Shown here in pieces: positions 1 to 4,358 of a DNA stretch of 6,047 nucleotides. The notes beneath the pieces are model-generated. The model saw only the letters and a list, made by a program, of their open reading frames with translations, did no database searches and was not told the origin of the DNA. The translations under genes and the position numbers were made by a program. Source of the DNA: HRBIN12 sp035762085 (GTDB lineage Bacteria; Actinomycetota; UBA4738; HRBIN12); contig DASTPT010000131.1 in assembly GCA_035762085.1 (NCBI GenBank), forward strand, positions 1 through 6,047, written 5' to 3'. Each line of letters opens with the position of its first letter. The first letter of the stretch is position 1.

Positions 1-182
1 GCTCGTGGTCGGGAGACGACGAACAGCATTCGCGTGACTGTGCTGTTCCACTCGGCGCAGGTGTCCCATCCCATGGGACGCCTCGGCGACGCACGTGCCG
101 TCGAATCCGTCATCGGGACCTTGAACCCGAGTGCGCCCACGCTTCCCGCGAGCGCGAAGCCGAAGACCAAGCCAACGCTCAT
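1..182 (-). CDS. N-terminal part of an unidentified membrane protein (runs off the left edge)
   Basis: An open frame on the minus strand starts at ATG 182-180 and reaches base 1 without a stop, giving about 60 residues. The start is well supported by GAGGAGG four bases upstream (CGCG spacer). The protein begins MSVGLVFGFALAGSVGALGF, a glycine- and alanine-rich hydrophobic stretch that could be a signal anchor or first membrane helix. A more polar part with one Cys and several Arg follows. Codons in the first half end mostly in G or C, as in the neighbours. It lies 67 bases downstream of the Dps-like gene on the same strand, so it could be the third gene of that operon. I do not recognise the family. 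The competing plus-strand frame over 34-246 lacks a ribosome binding site and is taken as a shadow. Confidence 0.55.
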   Translation of the reverse strand, partial: MSVGLVFGFALAGSVGALGFKVPMTDSTARASPRRPMGWDTCAEWNSTVTRMLFVVSRPR

Positions 183-199
183 CGCGCCTCCTCAGCACG

Positions 200-216
200 C
201 ACGATCGGGGATCGTG
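200..216. repeat. Perfect 7-bp inverted repeat between Dps-like gene and next gene
   Basis: CACGATC and GATCGTG flank a GGG loop. The hairpin sits in the 67-base gap between the Dps-like stop and the start of the next minus-strand gene, just upstream of the latter's ribosome binding site. It could be a transcript-end or attenuating hairpin, or an operator. There is no T-run, so a classical terminator is not supported. Confidence 0.4.
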
Positions 217-249
217 GCGTCGATCGTCCGCGATGCGGCTGGGTGACGA

Positions 250-606
250 TCAGCCGTTCGGGTTCTCGGAGGCGCGCCGAGAGGCCGGGCCGAGGGTGCT
301 CCGCAGCATCCACGCGGTCTTCTCGTGCACGGCGATCCGCTCCGTCACGAGGTCGGCGGTGGCAGCATCGCGGGCTTCCTCGGCCGAGGCGAGGAGCGGG
401 CGGGCGGACCGCACGACCAGCTCGTGGGCATCGCACAGGCGTCGGATCATCTCCTGGGATCCCGGGGCTCCCTCTTCGTCCGGCACCGAGGCCAACCGGA
501 CGAGCTCGGTGTACGAACCCGGCGCGACCACCCCCAGGGCTCGGATGCGCTCGGCGATCACGTCCTTCGCATCCCTGAGCTCGATGTACTCCTCCTCGAC
601 CATCAC
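250..606 (-). CDS. dps: Dps-family ferritin-like protein, N-terminally truncated
   Basis: Dps proteins are ferritin-like dodecamers that oxidise and store iron and protect DNA under stress. The 118 residues match the middle and C-terminal part of the family: DVIAERIRALG (residues 15-25), PGSY (29-32), a long helix with HELVVRSAR (61-69), TADL (83-86) and the family end HEKTAWMLRS (94-103). Usual length is about 160. The missing piece is helix A and its loop, which carry the HW...GP region and the two ferroxidase histidines. The helix-B ligands, D15 and E19, remain. No upstream frame encodes the missing part. The start is GTG 606 or ATG 603; the latter overlaps the zinc-ribbon stop as TGATG, suggesting coupled translation. 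A strong purine-rich site (621-633) is spaced instead for an out-of-frame ATG at 618-620, consistent with an internal deletion. It may be a decayed gene or a non-ferroxidase derivative. Confidence 0.8.
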   Translation of the reverse strand: MMVEEEYIELRDAKDVIAERIRALGVVAPGSYTELVRLASVPDEEGAPGSQEMIRRLCDAHELVVRSARPLLASAEEARDAATADLVTERIAVHEKTAWMLRSTLGPASRRASENPNG

Positions 607-818
607 GGATCGACGTCCATCCTTCCTCCCTCCGTCTGGTGTCGCTTCTCGAGCCAGTTCCGGTGGTGCTCTGACCCCTCACGGAGCATCCCGGCGCCGC
701 AGCTCGGGCAGTGTTCCTCGTGGCAGCGGATCCCGGGTCGGTGGGCGATCCTCGTCTCGCATCGCGGGCATGCACCAGCCCGGTACCCGAGCCGGTGCCC
801 CTCTCGATGGGTGGGCAT
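603..818 (-). CDS. Small zinc-ribbon protein (71 aa)
   Basis: A 71-residue protein carries two knuckle-like cysteine pairs: CPRC at residues 17-20 and CPSC at 37-40, with an extra Cys at 32 preceded by HRPGI. This resembles short zinc-ribbon or rubredoxin-like metal-binding domains with a CPxCG...MLRE pattern; the exact family is not known to me. The tail is charged, with EHHRNWLEKR at residues 50-59. The start ATG (818-816) is preceded by GAGG about nine bases upstream. An open frame extends further upstream, but that part looks non-coding and contains the likely promoter. The gene overlaps the Dps-like gene (TGATG), so a structural, metal-binding or electron-transfer role alongside iron storage is plausible but inferred. 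Confidence 0.75.
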   Translation of the reverse strand: MPTHREGHRLGYRAGACPRCETRIAHRPGIRCHEEHCPSCGAGMLREGSEHHRNWLEKRHQTEGGRMDVDP

Positions 819-851
819 GGCGACCGCCTCTGTGCAAAGAGATGCAGATGC

Positions 852-880
852 AGTATAGTGCGCGATTAGGTGCCGGTCGG
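852..880 (-). promoter_or_regulatory. Candidate promoter for the zinc-ribbon/Dps operon
   Basis: On the minus strand TATACT (857-852, five of six bases of the -10 consensus) lies 17 bases from a weak -35, CCGACC (880-875). Transcription would start about 27 bases before the zinc-ribbon ATG. The site falls in the only AT-richer patch of the divergent gap. The same patch reads TATAGT on the plus strand (854-859), so it might also serve the SpoIIAA-like gene. A tandem GATGCA pair (841-852) is adjacent. Confidence 0.4.
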
Positions 881-986
881 ACCGTGGTCGTCGGACACTT
901 CCCCCGCGAGCCGACCGGCCGCCGATCGCGACCGCGGACCCGCGCCGCCGCGGGTTGTCGAGATCGGTACGTGGGATGGGGAGAGC

Positions 987-1304
987 GTGGCGTTCACCAT
1001 CACTCCCGTAGAGCGGGGGATCATGCGGTGTCGGCACACCGGGTCGTTCACGCATGAGGAGGTGCAGGCGCTCGCGAGCTTCCTGAACGAGTATCGCGGG
1101 AAGCTCCTGATCGATCTCCGTGATGCGGAGGCCGAGGAGTGCGAGCGGCACATCCGGAACTTCCGGCCGATGATGCCGACCGCTGCCATCTTCGGAGCGC
1201 CGATCGACCCGTCGGTCCTGGACATCCCCGAGATGTGGTACGCCCACGACGTGCGGACCTTCGGGAGCGAGGACGAGGCGCTCGGCTGGCTCCGGGGACG
1301 GTAG
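987..1304 (+). CDS. SpoIIAA/STAS-like protein
   Basis: A small soluble protein of about 105 residues. It has the alternating beta/alpha layout of SpoIIAA-like (STAS-related) domains: beta strands around residues 2-6 and 12-17, a helix after FTHEEVQAL, a strand KLLIDLRDAE (39-48), a second helix with ERHIRNFR, a strand AAIFG (66-70), and the characteristic end TFGSEDEALGWL. Family members are mostly uncharacterised and may bind lipids or signalling partners; no function can be assigned here. The frame is open from GTG 870, but that N-terminal part is low-complexity, lies next to the divergent promoter and looks untranslated. GTG 987 has GGGGAG just upstream with a rather short spacer. ATG 1023 is a weaker alternative. 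The gene converges with the VIT transporter, with 39 bases between the stops. Confidence 0.7.
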   Translation: MAFTITPVERGIMRCRHTGSFTHEEVQALASFLNEYRGKLLIDLRDAEAEECERHIRNFRPMMPTAAIFGAPIDPSVLDIPEMWYAHDVRTFGSEDEALGWLRGR

Positions 1305-1343
1305 GACCGGCCGAGGGGAGTGTCGACCGCGGGGCGATCGATC

Positions 1344-1898
1344 TCAGGCCGCGTCGACCTTCAGCGCGGCGCCGACGAGCGCGGCGGCGAGGGCGGCGAC
1401 GCCGCCGATCGTCACGAACCGTAAGCCACCGCGCCACCGTGTGCGTCCCGTGATGCCTCCCGTCCACGCGCCGAGCCCGAAGAGCGCGGTCACGGACAGC
1501 ACCGCCGCCGCGATCGTGGCCGGGCCGACGGACAGGAACAGGAACGGGGCAAGCGGGATCGCGCCCGCGATCAGCGCCGCCACGAACGTCACGAGTGCCG
1601 CCACGATCGGGTCCTTCAGTCCGCCGGACGCGGCGGACGACGACTCCGTGTCCGAGACGGCGAGTTCGCGCTCGGCCCGCGTGGCCGTGTACAGGACGCC
1701 CCCCATCGAGATCGCCTCGGCGATGCCCGCGGCACATCCCGCGAGCGCGATCGCTTCGAGCTCGCCCGAGCCGATCGCGACGCCGAGCACCACGGCGAGC
1801 ACGGTCGTCAGGTTGTCCTGCGCCCCCATGACGACCTCGCGGAGGCTGCCCGCGCCGATCGGGGCCGGCCTCGCCGGGTCGAGACCGCGTGGCTGCAT
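1344..1898 (-). CDS. VIT/CCC1-family iron/manganese transporter
   Basis: This 184-residue membrane protein belongs to the VIT1/CCC1 family, which moves Fe(II) or Mn(II) out of the cytoplasm, normally in exchange for protons. It opens with the family signature LREVVMGAQDNLTTVLAVV (residues 19-37). Five hydrophobic segments are visible near 27-43, 48-66, 96-113, 120-145 and 160-178. D28 (in AQDN), E61 and M65 (in GIAEAISMGG) match polar and metal-path positions in transmembrane segments 1 and 2 of the family. KDPIVAALVTFVAAL starts segment 3 and GAWTGGITGR ends segment 4. The loop between segments 2 and 3 is short (ERELAVSDTESSSAASGG) and lacks the long glutamate-rich metal-binding domain of plant VIT1. 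The start ATG (1898) has no clear ribosome binding site and lies within an 8-bp direct repeat, so the start is uncertain by some residues. Confidence 0.87.
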   Translation of the reverse strand: MQPRGLDPARPAPIGAGSLREVVMGAQDNLTTVLAVVLGVAIGSGELEAIALAGCAAGIAEAISMGGVLYTATRAERELAVSDTESSSAASGGLKDPIVAALVTFVAALIAGAIPLAPFLFLSVGPATIAAAVLSVTALFGLGAWTGGITGRTRWRGGLRFVTIGGVAALAAALVGAALKVDAA

Positions 1899-1913
1899 GC
1901 CGGAAGCATGCCG
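1895..1913. repeat. Direct repeat GCATGCCG x2 over the VIT start codon
   Basis: GCATGCCG occurs at 1895-1902 and 1906-1913, an 11-base period or about one helical turn. The first copy covers the ATG of the VIT gene. It could be an operator or translational site; no regulator family can be named from the sequence. Confidence 0.3.
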
Positions 1914-1928
1914 TTCCCTCGCGGCGAC

Positions 1929-1947
1929 GAACGGGGCCGAACGGGGC
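1929..1947. repeat. Tandem GAACGGGGC repeat upstream of VIT gene
   Basis: GAACGGGGC is present at 1929-1937 and 1939-1947, a 10-base period placing both copies on the same face of the helix, 31-49 bases upstream of the VIT start. It is a candidate operator; chance in GC-rich DNA is possible. Confidence 0.3.
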
Positions 1948-1981
1948 GTGGTCCTCGGGACGCGGCCGTCGAGCCGCCCAT

Positions 1982-1998
1982 CGGGGGTGGGTCCCCCG
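1982..1998. repeat. Hairpin CGGGGG-TGGGT-CCCCCG in the VIT / 74-aa divergent gap
   Basis: A perfect 6-bp GC stem with a five-base loop lies in the 192-base gap between divergent genes. It could be an operator or a 5' leader structure of either transcript. No promoter hexamers of good quality are seen in this gap. Confidence 0.3.
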
Positions 1999-2042
1999 GC
2001 CTTCGGACAGGAGTCCCACCGGGCCGAGACCCGCGGACCCGG

Positions 2043-2070
2043 CGGATCCATCATGGGAGGGTCGGATCCA
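2043..2070. repeat. Direct repeat CGGATCCA x2 upstream of the 74-aa gene
   Basis: CGGATCCA is repeated at 2043-2050 and 2063-2070, a spacing of 20 bases or close to two helical turns, ending 20 bases before ATG 2091. Each copy contains the palindrome GGATCC. This may be a regulator site or a chance repeat. Confidence 0.3.
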
Positions 2071-2090
2071 CGTCCGCACCGGAGGGCGGC

Positions 2091-2315
2091 ATGGCTCGGC
2101 GGATGAGCTTGGACGAGGCGGTCAAGGCGGCCTCGAAGGTCCTGCCGTCGAACCCGGACCACGAGCGGTACTTCGATGAGCTCCTGGCCCGGCTCTCGCC
2201 GGCGGACCGGCACGCCCTTGCCCGGGAGGGCCTGTCCACGCTCGGCATGCGCCTCCAGCGCCACCGGGTTCGGAATGCGGGGCGGCGCGAGACGCCGACC
2301 GAACCCGCGGGATAG
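2091..2315 (+). CDS. Small protein of unknown function (74 aa)
   Basis: ATG 2091 is preceded by GGAGGG (2081-2086) with a four-base spacer, a good ribosome binding site. The 74 residues are soluble and charged. Two likely amphipathic helices (MSLDEAVKAASKVLP, and YFDELLARLSPADRHALAREG) are followed by an Arg-rich tail (RLQRHRVRNAGRRE). No cysteines, signal peptide or membrane segment are present. I do not recognise the family. The basic tail could contact nucleic acid, but that is speculation. The frame is open further upstream to 1908, but that part lacks a ribosome binding site and crosses the divergent promoter region. A hairpin follows the stop. Confidence 0.6.
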   Translation: MARRMSLDEAVKAASKVLPSNPDHERYFDELLARLSPADRHALAREGLSTLGMRLQRHRVRNAGRRETPTEPAG

Positions 2316-2324
2316 GCCCGGCCT

Positions 2325-2349
2325 GGACCGATCGAGCGGGCGTCGGTCC
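2325..2349 (+). terminator. Possible terminator hairpin after the 74-aa gene
   Basis: GGACCGA (2325-2331) and TCGGTCC (2343-2349) form a perfect 7-bp stem with an 11-base loop, starting 10 bases after the stop codon. No T-run follows, so it is at best a hairpin-type terminator of a GC-rich genome. Confidence 0.35.
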
Positions 2350-2468
2350 CAGCCGAACCAGGGACGTCCGCCCCTCATGCCGTCGAAGCCCCACGAGGAG
2401 CGTGGGCGCAGCGGCGTCGCCTTCGAACGTCGGCGTCTCCAAGTGGCTAGATGAGGAGGACGATCTCC

Positions 2469-3293
2469 GTGAGCGTTCACTCCCTGCTCCGTGCGGCCTT
2501 CGTGCCGACGGCCGTGGCGTTCGTGCTCGCGCTCACGACGGCCGCGTCGGCCGCGCCCGGGGACCTCGACCCGTCGTTCTCGATGCGGCTCGTCGACGCG
2601 GGCGGCAACGAGCTCGCCTTGTCCGTGCTGGTGCAGGCGGATGGTCGGATCGTCGTCGGAGGTGTCGAGATCTCGGCACTCGGCGACTTCTGTCTCGCGC
2701 GCTTGAAGCCCCGAGGCGGGATCGACACGTCGTTCTCGGGCGACGGCGTCGTCACGTTCGACTTCACGGACGGGGCGCTGGACGACGCGGTCCAGGCCGT
2801 AGCGCAGCTGCCGAACGGCAAGCTCGTCGCGATCGGCTCCGCGGCCACGGCGGGTGCGCCGCTCTCGACGATGGCCGTCGCTCGGCTCCTGACGAACGGG
2901 GAGCTCGACCTCGACTTCAGTGGCGACGGCAAGGCGCGGGTCGCGTTCCCGGGCGAGTCCGCGTTCGCGACGGCCGCCGCGATCCAAGGGGATGGCAAGA
3001 TCCTGATCGCTGGGGCCGTTTCCGACCCGGCGGGACAGGAACGCGACTTCGCGGTCGCCCGGCTGAGACGGAACGGGTCGCTCGACTTCGCCTACGGGGA
3101 GCAGGGTCGCGTCCGGACCGACTTCGGATCCGGCGACGACGTGATCCAGTGGATGGGGCTGCAGGACGACGGGAAGCTGGTGGTCGGCGGTACCACGGTG
3201 GCCGACGGGGCGGTGGTGAAGACGGCGTTCGCGCGATACACGGCGAGTGGCGACCTCGACACGTCGTTGGCGGCGACGGCAAGCGCGTCCTGA
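2469..3293 (+). CDS. Secreted delta-60-repeat beta-propeller protein, 5' part (frameshifted)
   Basis: Delta-60 repeats (DUF5122-type) are found in large extracellular bacterial proteins and form beta-propeller blades; no specific substrate is known. The start chosen is GTG 2469, nine bases after AGGAGG (2454-2459). ATG 2451 is in frame, but its own codons form that site and it has no upstream one. A Sec signal peptide is visible: hydrophobic VPTAVAFVLALTTA, then a likely cleavage after ASA before APGD. Four complete repeats follow, each with xLDxxF near the front, a (D/N)G(K/R)(I/L)(V/L) core and a fALARL-like end. The fifth begins DLDTS and then shifts: at 3267-3269 one base appears to be missing (TT-GGC where TTY GGC is expected), and the frame stops at 3291-3293. 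The sequence continues correctly in another frame and then in 3324-3776. No tight neighbour is seen upstream. Confidence 0.8.
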   Translation: MSVHSLLRAAFVPTAVAFVLALTTAASAAPGDLDPSFSMRLVDAGGNELALSVLVQADGRIVVGGVEISALGDFCLARLKPRGGIDTSFSGDGVVTFDFTDGALDDAVQAVAQLPNGKLVAIGSAATAGAPLSTMAVARLLTNGELDLDFSGDGKARVAFPGESAFATAAAIQGDGKILIAGAVSDPAGQERDFAVARLRRNGSLDFAYGEQGRVRTDFGSGDDVIQWMGLQDDGKLVVGGTTVADGAVVKTAFARYTASGDLDTSLAATASAS

Positions 3294-3773
3294 ACATGGT
3301 CCGGGCATTCGGCGAGGTCCGGGGTGGCGGACTCGAGATCCGCTCGGACGGCAAGATCGTTGCGGGCCTTCCCGGTGCCGGACCCGAACGGTCCTCTTCC
3401 GGAGAACCCGTACGCGGTCGGACTCGTTCGCCTCAAGCCGGGCGGCGCGCTCGATGCCACGTTCAGCGGCGACGGGAAGAAGGTCTCGATCCCGCTCGAA
3501 GACGGGGTGGAGATCGAGGACATGGTCCTGGCCGTGGACGAGAGGCTCGTCGTGAGCGGCTCGTCCTCGACCGACGGGGTCTTCGTGGCCAGGTACAAGC
3601 CGAACGGCGCGCTGGATCCGACCTTCGGTGATGGGGGATCGGTCGTGACGCTGTTCCCGGCGCCCAACGGCGGTATCGGGACGGCGTCGGCGATCCAGCC
3701 GAACGGACGGATCCTCGTGACGGCGCAGCACGCCGATCCTGATCTCGACTTCGCCGTCGCTCGGTATCTGCCC
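2559..3773 (+). repeat. Seven delta-60 protein repeats (predicted seven-bladed propeller)
   Basis: Counting the LDxxF starts gives seven units: GDLDPSF, GIDTSF, ELDLDF, SLDFAY, DLDTS, ALDATF and ALDPTF, spaced about 55-65 residues apart. Each has a central DGRIVVGG-like strand (last unit NGRILVTA) and a closing FALARL-like strand. The repeats are diverged at the DNA level. The count is unaffected by the two frameshifts. Confidence 0.7.
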
Positions 3774-3776
3774 TGA
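3324..3776 (+). CDS. Delta-60-repeat beta-propeller protein, 3' part
   Basis: This frame is the same phase as the 5' part. The true family sequence in it begins at FPVPDPNGPLP (3369 onward), completing repeat 5, followed by repeat 6 (ALDATFSGDG...VFVARYKPNG) and repeat 7 (ALDPTFGDGG...DFAVARYLP). The stretch 3269-3367, 33 codons, reads as repeat 5 (GGDGKRVLN...SDGKIVAG) only in the phase two bases later, so base 3368 acts as an extra base that cancels the earlier loss. GTG 3324 is only the first in-phase start codon and is unlikely to be a real initiation site. Joined, 2469-3776 encodes about 430 residues with seven repeats, matching a closed seven-bladed propeller. It is likely one gene with sequencing errors or recent lesions, not two genes. 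Confidence 0.7.
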   Translation: MADSRSARTARSLRAFPVPDPNGPLPENPYAVGLVRLKPGGALDATFSGDGKKVSIPLEDGVEIEDMVLAVDERLVVSGSSSTDGVFVARYKPNGALDPTFGDGGSVVTLFPAPNGGIGTASAIQPNGRILVTAQHADPDLDFAVARYLP

Positions 3777-3806
3777 GCGTCGGGCAACCGCAGAATCGGG
3801 TCGCGG

Positions 3807-3819
3807 GAGCGAAACGCTC
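3807..3819. repeat. Short hairpin GAGCG-AAA-CGCTC between propeller gene and sigma gene
   Basis: A perfect 5-bp stem with an AAA loop sits in the 69-base gap 30 bases after the propeller stop and 27 bases before the sigma factor start. It could end the propeller transcript or act as an operator. No T-run follows. Confidence 0.25.
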
Positions 3820-3845
3820 ATGCCCTGTCCCGGGTTCATGATGCT

Positions 3846-4358
3846 GTGGTGTCCGAGGTCACGGAGTCGCATCCGCGGACGGCGTCCGATGCAGAGGCGT
3901 TCGAGCGCTTCTTCGCGGCCGAGCGCAACCGCCTGGTTCGCGCGTGCCTCCTGCTGACGGGAAGCGTGCACGAGGCCGAGGACCTGGCGCAGGAGGCGCT
4001 CTCCCGCGTCCTCGAGCGATGGGACGAGGTCTCGCGCATGGAGTCGCCCGCCGGCTACCTGTACCGGACGGCGATGAACGTCGAGCGGAAGCGGATCCGG
4101 CGCCTCGCCGTGGCCGCACGGCACGTCGTCCGTGGCGACGAACGGGACGAGGCGGCGATCTCGGACGACCGTCTGGACGTCTTGCGGGCGGTCTCGCGCC
4201 TCCCGCTTCCGCAACGTGAGGCGCTCGTTCTCGTCGAGTGGTTGGGCTACTCGATGGAGGAGGCCGGCTCGGTGCTCGGCATCGAGGCGGTCTCCGTGCG
4301 TGGCCGGCTGCACCGTGCGAGGTCGTCGCTCCGACGCACCCTGGGAGATGAACGATGA
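3846..4358 (+). CDS. ECF RNA polymerase sigma factor (sigma-E type)
   Basis: The 170-residue protein has only the two conserved ECF domains. Region 2 spans about residues 20-86, with the core-binding segment EAEDLAQEALSRVLERW (43-59) and the promoter -10 contact helix ending in YLYRTAMNVERKRIRR. Region 4 spans about 107-165 with LPLPQREALVLVEWLGYSMEEA and the helix-turn-helix SVLGIEAVSVRGRLHRARSSL, which reads the -35 element. The length is typical of actinobacterial SigE-type factors, which direct RNA polymerase to envelope or stress genes. The start is GTG 3846 or the adjacent GTG 3849; no good ribosome binding site precedes either, so translation may be weak. The stop overlaps the next start (ATGA, 4355-4358), coupling it to the membrane protein that probably holds it inactive. 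Its own target promoters cannot be named from this window. Confidence 0.93.
   Translation: MVSEVTESHPRTASDAEAFERFFAAERNRLVRACLLLTGSVHEAEDLAQEALSRVLERWDEVSRMESPAGYLYRTAMNVERKRIRRLAVAARHVVRGDERDEAAISDDRLDVLRAVSRLPLPQREALVLVEWLGYSMEEAGSVLGIEAVSVRGRLHRARSSLRRTLGDER

Noticed and set aside
34..246. A 70-codon plus-strand ORF at the left edge
   Set aside because: No ribosome binding site; the opposite strand has a better start (GAGGAGG before ATG 182) and a hydrophobic N-terminus.
870..986. N-terminal extension of the SpoIIAA-like protein from GTG 870
   Set aside because: Low-complexity residues outside the domain, no ribosome binding site, and overlap with the divergent promoter region.
131..1057. 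A 308-codon plus-strand frame over the zinc-ribbon and Dps genes
   Set aside because: Ser/Arg-rich antisense shadow with no ribosome binding site or family signature.
1305..1343. Terminator between the convergent SpoIIAA-like and VIT genes
   Set aside because: Only a short GATCGATC palindrome is visible; no convincing stem-loop or T-run.
2402..3631. A 409-codon plus-strand frame across the propeller gene
   Set aside because: It is a shadow frame apart from 3269-3367, where the true propeller reading passes through it because of the two frameshifts.
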